This document shows positions 30,401-43,156 of a stretch of 64,000 bases of DNA, piece by piece. The notes under the pieces were generated by a model, which was not told where the DNA came from, searched no databases, and worked only from the letters and a program-made list of their open reading frames with translations. The stretch is from the NCBI GenBank assembly GCA_965240325.2, contig OZ251223.1, forward strand, positions 2,542,001 through 2,606,000, read 5' to 3'. Origin of the DNA: Rebecca billardiae RCC1528 (Eukaryota; Haptophyta). A program made the position numbers and the translations under genes. The stretch's first letter is position 1. Each line of letters opens with the position of its first letter.

Positions 30401-33318
30401 GCGGAGGACGCGGAGGCGCAGCCCGAGGAGCCGGCCGCCGCGCCGCCGAGCGCCTTCGTCTGCGAGGAGTGCTGCGCCTGCGCGCCGAGCGCGGATGCGG
30501 ACGCGGCCGCCGCCGGCGCGGCCGCCGACGCGCGCGCGAGCGCGGGCGCGGGCGCGCGGTCGGGCGCGGCCGAGGGCCCGGGCGCCTGCGCGGGCGCGGG
30601 CGTGGGGAGCGCGGTCGCGCCACTCGCCGGCGCTCCCGCCTCGAGCGCGCGCGCGGACGCCGCGTTCGTCCACGCCGTCGGCAGCCCCTCAGACTCCGCG
30701 GACGGCGGCTGCTGCCCCGACGAGGGCGACGAAGACGGCGACGGCTCGAGCTCCGAGGACGCGCCCCGCCGCCCCTCGGCGCTGCCGACGCTCGGTCGGA
30801 CGCTGGGCTCGGCGGAGGCGACGGCGGCCGCGCTGGCCGAGCCGCCGAGCGCGCCGCCGCCCGCGCTCACGCCCGCCCGCGCCCGCGTCCGCTTCCGCTC
30901 GCTCCCCGAGACTGCGCTCTCGCGCGAGCTCGAGCGCGCGCTGGGCGCGGACCTGCGCGCGGCGCGCATCGAGCCCGCGGGGCGGCTGCTCGTGCGCGTG
31001 GTGACGAACGGCGCGGCGTACAACGCGGCGAAGCGGCACATGCGCGCGCGCAAGTGGGCGTCCGGCGCGGCGTACCCCTCGCGCTTCCCGCACACGCTGC
31101 ACGGCGTGCTGCTCGCGCAGGAGCTCGCACACACGGACACGTGTCTGCTGATGCTCTACTCACAGGAGTACGGCGCCGTGTGCGAGCAGCCCAACACGAA
31201 CCGGGTGTACATCTCGTACGTGGACAGCGTGCGGTACCTGCGGCTGCGGGGCGCGCAGGCCGAGCCGCCGGCCGAGGCGGGCGGCGGCGCGCGCGGCCGG
31301 GAGCCGGGCGCGCGCGCCGAGGGCGAGTGCGGCGGCGGCTCGGCGGACGGCGGCGCGCCGGCGCGCGGCGTGCGCACGGCCGTGTACCACTCGCTGCTGT
31401 GCGCGTACATCGCGAGCTGCGCGGCGCGCGGCTTCGGGCACGTGCACACCTGGGTCGAGCCGCCGAGGCTGGGCGACGAGTACATCTTCCTCGGCCGCTC
31501 CGCCGCGGACCTGCGCGCGCCCAACCGCGAGTGGCTGCGTCGCTGGTACGAGGCGCTGCTCGAGCGATGCCAGCAGCGGGGCGTCGTGCGCCGGTTCGGC
31601 GGGATGCTGGACGAGTTCCGGGACATCACGAGCACGCGCGAGATCCCGATGTTCGAGGGGGACCACTGGGAGGCGTACGTGCCCGAGATGGTCGGCACCG
31701 CGGGCTCGGTGCCGGGCGTCGGCTCGGAGGGTGCGCTCGCGCAAAGGGCGGGCGGCGCGCGCCCCCTGCGGCGCGCGGCTACCTCTGGCTCGCTGCTCGG
31801 CAGCGCGGCGGCCATGGCTGCGGCGGGCGGCGGCGGCGGGGGCGGCGGCGGCGGCGGCGGCGCGGCCGGCGCGGCCGGCGGGCCTGGCGGCGTCCGCATG
31901 ATCAAGGCGGACTCGTCCGCGCTCGTCGCGCGCGCGCAGCGCCACATGATGCGGCTGCAGGGGCACTTTCTGGTCGCGACGCTGCAGCCGCCGCCGCGCT
32001 CGGCCGACGCGGCCGCGGCCGCGGACGGGGCGGCTGCGCCGAGCGGCGCGCCGGCGCATCCCGCGCACGCCGGCGGCATGCCGCCGAGCGCGCTCACCCC
32101 GAACTCGCCGCTCGCCATCTCGCGCATGCACCTCATCGCCTTCTGCCGGTGCGGCACGCGCAGCGCGCGCCCGCGCGCGCCTCCGCCCGGCTGGAGAGGC
32201 GGGCGCGTCGGCTGCGGCCTGGTGCGGTCTCGGAGGGCAGCGGGTGGCGTGCATGCGCGCTGCGTGGCCCCGGCGCAGCCGCGCTTCAACACACCGCCTC
32301 CCCCCCGCGCTCTTGACGCCCCACCCCCGATCTCTCCCCACCGCCCGCGCGCGCGCCCGCGCGCTCGGTCGGCTCGCGCCCCCTGCGTCCGCGGGCACTG
32401 CGCCCGCCGCCGTGCCCGGCGCAGCTCGCACGGGCTGCACTTCTCCTCGCGGCGGTACGCGGAGTACTCGACGATGATGCTCACGCACGCGCTGCTCAGC
32501 GCCAGCCGCGCCGCCGAGCCGCGCTACTGCGTCGACAGCTGCCTGCGGTGAGCCCCACCGCAGCGCGGGCTGCGCGCGTCTGAGCGCGGCTGCCCTCGGC
32601 CAGAGAGCCGGCCCGCCCCGCGCTCTCAGCTCCAGCCGAACGCCCCGCTGATCCGAGCCGCGCCGTGCGCGTGCGCTGCGCCCGCGCGCGCACCAGGCGC
32701 AACATCGACGACGGCTCCGCCATGATTGAGTGCGCCCTGTGCGGCAACTGGCTGCACACCTGCTGCATCCGGGTGCGTGCGCGCGCGGCGAGCGCCGCGC
32801 AGAGCCGCACACACACCCGCGGCGGGAGGGGGGCTTAGCGCTCACCTCGCGCCTTGCGCGCGCCCCGGCGGCACCGCCGCCCGCTGCCGCCCGCCGCTCC
32901 CCGCTGCCGCCCGCAGATGAGCGACGCGCAGTACCACGCGGCGAGCAAGTACCACTGCCCCTCCTGCTCGGACGTGGATGTCGACGCCATCCTGAGGCAG
33001 ATGGGCGCCGCGCCGCACCCGTCCGCGCAGCAGCCCCCGGTGATGGTCTCGCCGCAGGCGGCGCGGCGGCAGCTGCCGCCGCGCCGCCCGTCGATGAGCG
33101 CCATCGCGCCGCTCGGCCGGGCTGACCCGCTCCCGGAGGTGACGCCGAGCGCCGGCGCGGGGCTGGCCGGTGCATCGCGCGGCGCAGAGCTCGGGGCCAC
33201 GCCCGGCTCGGCAGCGGCGCACGCGGTGCCCGCCGGCATGAGCGCTGGCTCTGGAGCCGCTGGCCGCGCGTCTGTTGCGTGCGGCAGCTCGCCCGCGACC
33301 ACGACGGTCAGCTGGTAG
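27486..33318 (+). CDS. p300/CBP-type histone acetyltransferase (KAT3/HAC-like)
   Basis: Proposed exons 27486-27596, 27737-32148, 32425-32547, 32697-32772 and 32917-33318 give 1707 aa. ATG 27486 starts 'MSVGLSLRGLINELKGRVEE'. Two TAZ-like zinc clusters follow near residues 100-160 ('LLEHASACTAAACARPRC') and 195-255 ('HPAQCSTPGCKLC'). A cysteine-rich cluster ('CPCCLRHGLAAQ') and a PHD ('FVQCDACARWYHWVCALYV') precede the KAT11 catalytic domain at about 1090-1350: 'CLLMLYSQEYGAVCEQPNTN', 'VYISYVDSVRYLR', 'YHSLLCAYIASCAARGFGHV', 'PPRLGDEYIFLGRS'. A C-terminal PHD-like finger is rebuilt over two introns ('MIECALCGNWLHTCCIR', 'YHCPSCS'). The enzyme acetylates histones as a transcription co-activator in the nucleus. 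No bromodomain or KIX is seen, as in plant HACs. The first intron is the least certain; the 32149-32424 intron keeps frame but its composition is intronic. Confidence 0.9.
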
Positions 33319-33817
<499 letters not shown>

Positions 33818-35669
33818 CAGTGGGCTGGTCCCACTGGCGGAGCAGAAATTCAAAACTATCTGACGATCGGCGCGGTCTCAGCGACTCGGAACAAACGGGG
33901 TGCGACAGACTAGCGCCGGCGGGGTATGCGCCGGCGTCTGAGCTCACCAGCGCGACTTCAGCAAAGCGCGCGGACGAAAATCAGCTCTCCGGGAGGGCCC
34001 CTGGCCTGCGCGGGGTCGCGGTCGCGGCGCCGGGCGCGGGGATGCTGTCAGCTTCCGAGCCCGTACAGCTCGTCGCGCGCGCTCGGGGTGCGCGAGGCGA
34101 CGCGGTACGACGGTGGCGTGGACCACCACCTCACGCCTCGCTGCGTCGTCAGCGTGTACAGCCCACCGCTGCCACTAGCGCCAATGTGAATGGCACTGCT
34201 CGGAACACAGCTCGATGCGTCGCGCGTTGTCGTTTGCGTCGACTCGTCGCTCGGCCGGAGGTGCAGCTGACGCGCTTGCCGAAGCAGCACCGCAGACCCC
34301 GCTCGATGGTGTGCGCGGCGTGAAGTTCGCACCGAACGTCTTCTTGTGGCGAGATGCGCACCGCCCGCCGCAGCGCCCGCCGCTGCCGAGCCGGCCGCCG
34401 CTGCGGCCGCCGCGCCGGCTGCCGCCGCCGCGACCGCCGTCGCTGCGCCATCAGCCGGCCCGGTGCTGCCGCACTCGCCGGGCGACCCCTCGAAGATGCG
34501 CGCAGCGTGACGTGCACGGCGAGTAACTCCTCGTCGCGAGATGCGCTCCACCCGCCGTCGCGCCGGCCGCCGCGGCGTCCGCCGCCGCGGCGTCTGCCAC
34601 CGCGCCGCCCCGGCTACAGTGCCGCGCCAGCGCGGCAGGCGCAGCGCCCGACCGCTGCGGCGCCCGCCCGGCTGTCACGCCCGCATTCAGCAGGCCCGGT
34701 GCTGCCGCGCTCGCCGGGCGACGAATCGATATCGCGCGCGGCGTGACGTGCGCGCCGAGTGACTCCTCGTCGCGAGATGCGCTCTGCCAGCAGCCGCGCC
34801 CGCCACCGCTGCTGCACTCGCCCCCGCGCCCCGGGATGCCACCGCGCCCGCGCCCGACCGTCACGCCCGCCGTCAGCAGGCCCGATGCTGCCACGCTGGC
34901 CGGGCGCCGCGGTGGTCGCGGCGTTTGATGCCGTCGCAGACGGCGTGCGAAGCGCGGCGTCGGTACCCGCCCACCCTGCACGATGTTGCCGCGCTGCAAC
35001 CTCAGCTTGATCGCTGACTCCACGCTGAGAGCTCGCGAAGAGACAGCCCACCCGCACAGTGGCAGTCTTCGCCCAGGAGCGCCGTATGCGTAGCGGTGGG
35101 TGCGGAACGTGGCGCTCGACTTCTCCTCGGCGTCCGAGTCCTGCATCTGCTCCTGCACCAGCCCCTCCCATTCTGCGCGCGGGCGCGGAGTCGGTGGCCG
35201 CGCCGCACGATGTCGACGCGAGGGGCGCCGCAGCAGATGTCAGGTATGGTGACCGCGCTTCCGGCGGGCGTTTTCAAGCGGAACTTCTGGAACGCGTTGC
35301 TCATTGAAACTCGTGCGGAACCACCGTGCCCGATTTTGCACCCCGCGGACGCACGGTCGGCGCGCCGCGCGAGCGCGCACCAGCGCGGGCACCCGGCTTG
35401 TGCCTCTGGTCGTGGAGCCAGTCGCCACGATTCGGCGGCGCCTTGAGCTTGCGCGCGTCCGCAATCGCCCAGGTTCGCCTCACAACTCGTGGTGCTCACT
35501 TCCCCGCCGGCTCACGCGGCGGACTTGCATTCGCCTCGCGCCACAGCGCCCGCGCCTCCTCGTGGGGGCGGCTTCGAAGCCGCCGCCGCCGTCCGCCGCG
35601 CAACCGCCGAAGCTTCGCCAAAACTCCGGTCCGTTGTTTTGCAGGTCCCCCAGTGAGACCCACCCACTG
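33818..35669. mobile_element. TIR element 1 (Tc1/mariner-like ends) embedded in TA microsatellite
   Basis: The left end reads CAGTGGGCTGGTCCCACTGG and the reverse complement of the right end reads CAGTGGGTGGGTCTCACTGG, with similarity of about 21 in 26 bases at the termini. Each end is directly preceded by TA (33816-33817 and 35670-35671) and then by a TA-rich microsatellite. A TA target and a CAGTG terminus are the hallmarks of Tc1/mariner elements. The 1852-bp interior is GC-rich, contains three diverged tandem units, and has no transposase I can recognise, so it would be non-autonomous. Inverted termini and TA flanks are seen; membership of the superfamily is inferred. Confidence 0.6.
34350..34925. 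repeat. Three diverged tandem units of about 190-240 bp inside TIR element 1
   Basis: CGAGATGCGC recurs at 34350, 34537 and 34773, and GGCCCGGTGCTGCCGC-CTCGCCGGGCGAC-like blocks recur near 34456, 34692 and 34878, each between GC-rich CCGCCG filler. Copies differ by indels. Confidence 0.7.
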
Positions 35670-35671
35670 TA

Positions 35672-36510
<839 letters not shown>

Positions 36511-36512
36511 TA

Positions 36513-38469
36513 AACTTTTCTGAGGATAGCGCACCAGCAATTTCCCTTGACCGCCATCCGGGCCGAAGTGGCGCAAAATGGCGGTTGCCCCGTTTGGGCG
36601 CCCTTCCGCGCCTTCGAGCGGCTCGTGCGCGTCGGGAAGTGCGCCGAAGCGTATCCGGAGCATGCTCCATCGACGCGTCGCACTGCCGGGCCCTCGCATG
36701 CGAGCCCATGCCGACGTCTGAGTGCGCCTCGCTGCGCACGGTACAGCTTGACGGTACACGGCACGATTCGGCCGCGAGCAGCCTCGTGCGCGCGACCGAG
36801 CCAGAGGTGGTCGTCGAGAGTAGCACGAGCGGCGGCACACAAGCGGGCCTGGTCGTTGCCGAATATCTGACGCACCAATCGACCTCGCCCAGCGCCATCT
36901 GCTCGTTTGCGCACGTGTCGGAAAGAATGCGCAGCTGCCTGCAAACGCCGAGCGCGCAGATGAGGCGTGGGCGAGCGAAGGGGCGGCGAGGGCCGGCGCG
37001 TGCGCGCGCGTAAATTCGAGCCTCCCCATACGCATCGAAACACACCGCGCTCGCTCGTCGAGCTGCGCACGGGTATCGGTGCGCGCGCGCCAACGCGGCG
37101 CGCCGTGAACGCGCCCGGCGAATGCACACCTGCTCGCGCGCGCACGCGCACGTGATGGACCGAGGAGGCCGCGCGAGCATGCGCGATGTGTCTGGATGGA
37201 GCGTGTAGGAGGTGTAGGCTGCGCTCCGCACGCGCTCCGCCACCGTGCACCGCGCTGCCCCTCGTCCACGCGATCGCCGCCGAGCCCAGATTCAAACGCG
37301 CGCGAGCGCTCGAGCGCACCTCCGGGCAGCAGTCGCAGCTATCGTGACGAAGGCGTGGCGAGAGGCAGATGTGCATGGCAAGTATCGTCATGGTGGTGCC
37401 CATCACGCGCACACTCTCGCGCATGCTCGCTGCACCACCTCGTCGCGCCCACGTGCAGCGCGCGGGGCGCGCTTCGTGCCCGGAGCAGCTGCGGAGCGGC
37501 TGCCGCGCGCAGTGCGCGCGGCGAGTAGGGCTCAGCCAATGGTCCGAGGGCGAGCCGGCCGAGCGTCGTGCGTGACGCACACGGACCTGGTGCAACGCCG
37601 CGTACCACTCGCAGCCACCATCGCGCCCGTACCAGCGAGCTGTGGCCGCCGCCGACACCCCAAAGCAGCCCAGCCGTCAGCGCGCGACAGCCGACGAGCG
37701 CGTGACGCGCGCGTGCACCACCGTGATGAGCACGGATGAGCGCGCGCGCCCGTGTCGTAGCTCAGGTGGGGTCCCCCGATCGCACGCACCACCGCGCTGC
37801 CACGCCTTCGACCATCTTGTGTCACCACGCGGGCACACGCCGGGCAGGCGGCGGGGCAGCCCGCTCGGCAAACGGTCAGCGCGCAGCGAGGATGGAGTCC
37901 GGCGAGGGGCGACCGGAGTGTCCGGCGCGACGGAGGTGGTCCACGCCGTGGTCGCCGACGCGTTCCTCACCACCTCCGAGGCCGTGGTGGCCGCCCGGGA
38001 GAAGGAATGCTCCCAGTCGCACCCTTTGCAGTGCTCCTTTGCGCGTGCACGCAACGGCGAGGAGCGGAAGCGTTAGAGGGCACTTTTTGTGCAGTTCAGG
38101 CGTTCTTTCCCCAAAATGTAGAATGCGCGGAGAAGTGCCCTCTAACGATTTTCGTGTGCAGCCGTGCCGCGCGCGCGAGGAAGGCCACATGCGGCTCCTT
38201 GCACATCTGCTGCAGATCGGCTCGTGCTCGGCGAGCGCGGCGAGGAGGAAGGTGCGCGCTCGCGAGCTGGCGCACCTGGGAGTCCTCGCGGCCTCCGAGC
38301 AGAAAGAGCGCGTCGAGCGCAACGCCGCAGGTCGCACGGTCGCGATCTCGCGAGAGCGGTGGTGCGAGGGCGGGCCTCGCCATCGCGCGTTTCTGCGTCC
38401 AAACGCGGCCTCCGTAAAATCCGGATGGCGGTCAAGGGATTTTGCTGGTGCGCTATCCTCAGAAAAGTT
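36513..38469. mobile_element. TIR element 2, about 1.96 kb, embedded in TA microsatellite
   Basis: Including the TA flanks, 36511-36561 and 38421-38471 are inverted copies, 51 bp each with two differences; the end reads TA-AACTTTTCTGAGGATAGC. Each terminus touches TA and then a (CA)n(TA)n array, so insertion into, or microsatellite growth at, a TA target is implied. Weaker similarity continues inward (GCGTTTGG blocks). The interior is GC-rich with long Arg/Ala-rich frames that I regard as non-coding; no transposase or other domain was recognised. The terminal sequence differs from element 1, so these are two families with the same architecture. Confidence 0.7.
38071..38147. repeat. Perfect 15-bp inverted repeat with 47-nt loop
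   Basis: CGTTAGAGGGCACTT at 38071-38085 is exactly complementary to AAGTGCCCTCTAACG at 38133-38147. It lies inside TIR element 2. It may be a hairpin or a tiny nested MITE; no flanking target duplication is obvious. Confidence 0.8.
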
Positions 38470-38470
38470 T

Positions 38471-38635
<165 letters not shown>

Positions 38636-38851
38636 CATCATCGATGACCCGAGCCTCGCCGCCACCGCCCTTCCCCTTCTCCCGTGCCACGGCGTCCAGA
38701 CGGAGTGCCACTAACCGTACGAGCGCGTAGTTTGAACATGCCACGAAGCAGACTATTTGAATATCAGAGAGCTCTTATTGATTGCAGTTAGAGCACAAAC
38801 GCGTCGATTCACACCCGCCGCATTGGTTTTGAATCAATTGGCAATACGGGG

Positions 38852-39330
38852 TGAGGAATCTTGATGAATCACAATCGCAATTATTGACCTTCCCGCTCAG
38901 GCTGTCCAGGACACACTCACTACACTTCTTAGTTCTTTCCGATCAGAGAGCTCTTGAGACTGCTTAATCCTCGCAGATAGAGATGTCGAATGCCACCCGC
39001 ATTGGGCCAAGAAGGCCAAGGCCATTTGTGCTATTGAGCGAGGGAATTGTCCGCCTATATTAGTATCCATGCTGTAAAAAGACGAGATTATAATACGAGC
39101 AGGGGAATATATCGGATAGTACGAACGCAATCAAGCCGTCATCAATTAGGGGTTGTCAAATGCCATTCATGAACAAGTGAGCAGCTTTCCCCCTGCTAAA
39201 AGTACAAAATCCCCACCAGCATCACGCGCGCGCCGCCATTATCTTCTTTGATTTTGCGGAGCACGTGCGCCGCCCCCCCCCCCCCGCCGGCTTTCGCTCA
39301 CGCTCAGACCTTTCGGGGGGGCGTGCGCCA
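38852..39330 (+). repeat. Dispersed repeat, copy 2
   Basis: Second member of the family described at 23657-24196, same orientation and block order, somewhat shorter through deletions. No coding capacity is seen. Confidence 0.75.
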
Positions 39331-40673
39331 TAAGCTAGTAACTCAGTGCGCAGCAGTACTGTAAGTGCACGTAGTTTTAGAAATCATAGCTATAGTAAAC
39401 TAGTGACAGACTGTTGTCGTACTCGTAGATTGTCGGTCGGGGGTCCCGGTCGGGAGCACGAGAGGTGAATGACCGGAATAAATGGCGGGCCGTAGGTCCG
39501 CCCCTTGTAGTGCCCGGGAAAAAGATAAGGAAAAGGAAAAGAAAAGAAAATCGCCTCGCCAAGAAAAGAAAATCGCTTCGCTCACTACCGGGCGCCCTCG
39601 CAGCTCCCACTGGGGACGCTCGGCCGAAAACACAGTTCCGGAATCCGGGTGGCGCGGAGCACGTGGGCCGCGCGCGCCGAATCCAACGCCGGCGCGGACA
39701 TCGTGAGAGGACTCCCGAGGGGGGGGGTTCGCCCGATTCACGATTGCTGCCCTCGTCGTCTCGCGTGCAGGTCGAACGGGGGGCAAAGTCGACGCGTTTG
39801 GAGGTACGCCCGGCGCGTCGACACGATCGTGCGACCTGGGGCGGTCCTCGCCCGACTTGCACGTCGAGCGCTCGCACGGGTCATAGCATCAAGCGCTGCG
39901 CACGACAGCCACCTCGCGCGATCCACCGCCGCGCGTCGGGCTCGGTGCGGAAAGGCCCTCATCTCGAGGTGTCTCGCGGGCGGGAAGCGCCATCGCACGC
40001 GAGTACGCGACGCAAGATTTCAGATTATTTTGGCGCGGCCTTCTGAACTCGATCGCCGGAATCCGCGCACCGGACTGTCTGTCGCGGTCCCTCAGCCGAA
40101 GCCAACGTCCGGCCTGCATGGCGTCGACGGTGACCAATGCGACGGAAGCGCAGCGCCAACGGCGTACGACGCGCAGCGGACGCACCTCCCGGGTCTGTCG
40201 CCGTGGCAGCAACCGCGTCATCGCGAGTTGGCGACCCTCGCCGCAGCGCGACACAGACAAGCCCGTGATGCCATCCGCAGAGAGATGAAACGTCGAGCAT
40301 GCAACATCGCCGCGCCATCCTCGTCCATGGCGCAGGCGCTGCGGGACGAGGCGGAAGTCGTCACGCCGGTGACGGATGCGCTGCGATTCGTGTGCCCGCG
40401 TGAGCAGCGCTTGCCCACTCTCGATCGCGAGTGGCACACGCTGTCGCTGTGCGCGCGCGCGCGCACAACCAACAGCTCCTCGTGCCGCCGAGCACGCGGG
40501 CGCCAGACCTGTCGAAGATGCGAAGAGCGACGACCGCGTGAACGTCAACGCGCTCGTGCTCAGCGTGGCGGCCGTGTACGACGTCAACGCGACCTGCGCC
40601 GAGCCCATCATGCCTGGAGCGGACATCGGCAAGCATCCTCGCGACGACCGCTCTCGGCTGGCGGCAGGAGGAC
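39331..40673. other. Gene-poor region
   Basis: No convincing complete gene. At 39520-39580 a purine-rich stretch contains AAGAAAAGAAAATCGC twice. From about 40080 onward some frames look weakly coding (for example a plus-strand frame with 'VNVNALVLSVAAVYDVNATC' near 40541), which may belong with the fragment listed next. Confidence 0.4.
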
Positions 40674-40946
40674 ATGCACATGATCTACTCTGGCGGCTTC
40701 GTCGGCGGCGAGGCGCTCGATTACGCCATCGCGGTCGAGATGCGGCACATACAGCGCGTACCCGCGCTCGCGCGGAGCAACGGGCTACCCGCCCCGCCCC
40801 GCGTGCTGCACATTCCCTCGTGTCGGTGTGGGCCTCGCTGATGCGCACAGAGTACAGACGTGTACACGTGGGAGAACTTCAGCCTTCAGGTGTCACTGGT
40901 CCTCGCCCTCGGACTGTCCGTCACCCACGGCCACGAGCGAATGTAG
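40671..40946 (+). CDS. Unrecognised two-exon gene fragment or degraded gene
   Basis: Two segments read like real protein and join in phase: 40671-40757 ('DMHMIYSGGFVGGEALDYAI' then 'AVEMRHIQR') and 40851-40946 ('STDVYTWENFSLQVSLVLAL' then 'GLSVTHGHERM', stop TAG 40944-40946). The intervening 93 nt begins GTACCC and ends CACAG. The composition differs from the Arg/Ala-rich noise around it. The 5' part could not be assembled: the next plausible coding segment upstream (around 40541-40630) is in a different frame. No family recognised. It may be a short last exon pair of an unseen gene or a pseudogene. Confidence 0.3.
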
Positions 40947-41393
40947 ATGAAAGACGCGAACCCGCAGAGGAAATATTGCGCGACAGCACTGGCACGGCCC
41001 GCCGACCCCCCCGCCCGCCAGGGCACAGTTTATAATAAGTGCGTCGTATGCCGGTACAATATGAGGGCATGTGTCGTAAATTCTACTCATCAGCATCGTA
41101 GCTTGTAGTCATTTCATGCAGGTATCATCACGAACAAGGGCCTTGTGCCCTTGTCACGGCTGGAGTAGTCGTAAACGCGAAAACGCGATCCACGGTGATA
41201 TCTTTTCTTACCCCGGCTGGCGGGTGATCATCAAATGTTGATCACCGGCGCAGATCGATCTCGAGCGACGAGCGCGCGGTCTCTGAAATCGGAGTAAACT
41301 GTACTTTAGCTTTAGCCAGCTGAAGCAAGTTAAAAGCATAGGAGTTAGGCGCGCAGCCCGCCTTCTCACGCGGCCACGACGCGCTGCCCGAGG
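40947..41393. other. Intergenic region upstream of the RTX-like gene
   Basis: About 450 bp of moderate GC. No feature recognised. Confidence 0.5.
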
Positions 41394-43156
41394 ATGCTAG
41401 CGCGCTCACTGGCCGCGGTCGCGGCGCTCGCCGTGCTGGCAGTGTCCCCTCATGCCGCTGCCGCCAATGCCAAGACCTCCACCGCCGACGACCAAGGGTG
41501 CGCCGCCCCGGAAGCCCGGCTTTGCGCGCCGTTCGACCAACGGCCCTCGTGCAACTCTGATCGTGCCTGCGCCGCCCTGCGCCGCGCAAACATGCCCCGG
41601 CCGATGACGCGAATGGTCGCGTGGCGGTGCGTGTGGTGCCGCAGCGAGCGCCGCCAGTTGACTACGTACATTGCCGAGTCTGCGGTGGACGCTGCTGCTG
41701 ACCAGGTGACTGACGACGTGGAGAACGTCGTCTACGGCGGGGCCGACGCGGATACGTTCACCGGCGGTAGCGGCGGCGACGGCGACGGTTTCAATTCGTT
41801 CGGCGGCTCGGCGACGAACTTGATCTATGGCAACGATGGGGGCGACACGATCACGGGCGGTGACGCGGGCGGCGGCAGCTACTGGGGGAGCGGCGGCGAC
41901 GCCCACAATTACATTCACGGGCAGGGCGGCGACGACCTCCTCTACGGCGGGAATGATGGCGAGGATTTGGATGGCTACGGCTTGCCTGGCGAGGCACGTA
42001 ACACCATCTACGGTGTGCGCCCGGACGCGCCCGCCCGCCTCCACTCACGCCTCTCCAGCCGTGCGGGTGCGTGTCGTCTTGCGACGTCTTGCGAAGCGAT
42101 TGCGCGGAGGACAGCTGCTGTCAGCTGCACCGCAGCCGTGCGTACAGTACTTCCTCACCACGCGCACTCACCCGTCACCGCGGCCGCACCCGCGAGGCAG
42201 GTGGTGCGGGCGACGACGTGATCCACGGCGGCGTCGCCTACGCCGGGTCCGCGACGAACTATCTTCATGGCGACGATGGGGGCGATACCATCACGGGCGG
42301 TAACGCGGGCGAAGGGACCTACTACCGGTCCGGCGGCGATGCCTACAATTACATTCATGGGCAGGGCGGCGACGACCTCCTCTACGGCGGGAATGATGGC
42401 GCGGATTATGGTGGCTGGGGCTGGAACGGCAAGGCAAGCAACACCATCTACGGTGTGCGCCCGGACGCGCCCGCCCGCCTCCACTCACGCCCCGCCAGCC
42501 GTGTGGGTGCGTGTCGTCTTGCGATGTGACTCAATTGCGTGGATAGCTGCTGTCAGCTGCACCGCAGCCGTGCATACATACAGTACTTGCTCACGCGCAC
42601 ACCGCGGCCGCGCGCGCGAGACAGGTGGTGCGGGCAACGACGTGATCCACGGCGGCGACGGCTACGATCGCATCAACGGTGCGCGCGCGTGCACGCGCCG
42701 GCGCCCTCACACGGTGCGGCGTAGCTGCTGCACGCGGTGCGGGCTGAGCTATCTGCGCGCGTGTGCCCGGTGCCTGCGCCCCGCTGCTCTGGGCACCTGG
42801 CAGGTGGCGAGGGTGCCGATAAGATCTACGCGCAGGACGGCTCTTTCGACATTATCTACTACGACTCGTCTGACACGGTCTACGCCGACACTTTCGACTC
42901 GCTGGTCCTCGTGTGCCCGGCCGGCTGCGTCGCCGATGAGGGCGGGGGGGTTGGGTCGTCTGGCACCCGCCGCTCGCTCCTCTTTGGCCACTTCAAGAAC
43001 TTCAAGCCCATGCCGGAGCCCACGCCCATGCCGGAGCCCACGCCGATGCCGGAGCCGCCGACACCGAAGCCGGAGCCCACACCGACGCCGATGCCGCTTA
43101 CCTCGCCGAGTCCGACGCCGGCATGTCCCGCCGGCTGTGTCCTCGATGGACCGTGA
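41394..43156 (+). CDS. Secreted RTX-like (hemolysin-type calcium-binding) repeat protein
   Basis: Proposed exons 41394-41497, 41645-42012, 42201-42452, 42625-42678 and 42804-43156 give 376 aa. The N-terminus is a signal peptide ('MLARSLAAVAALAVLAVSPH' then AAAANA). The body consists of Gly/Asp-rich nonapeptide-type repeats, GGxGxDxux: 'YGNDGGDTITGGD', 'HGQGGDDLLYGGNDG', 'YGGAGDDVIHGG' (rebuilt across an intron), 'NGGEGADKIYAQDG'. Such repeats form calcium-binding parallel beta-rolls in extracellular proteins. No catalytic or pore-forming domain is present, so I do not call it a toxin. The C-terminus has two 'CPAGCV' motifs flanking a stalk 'PMPEPTPMPEPTPMPEPP', typical of an extracellular linker. 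Introns 2-4 are all phase 1 and fall within the repeats. The first intron (41498-41644) keeps the frame and is inferred from composition. Confidence 0.8.

Noticed and set aside
41394-43156. RTX toxin or lipase
   Set aside because: Only Gly/Asp-rich repeats, a signal peptide and a Pro-rich stalk are present; no catalytic triad, acylation region or pore-forming domain.
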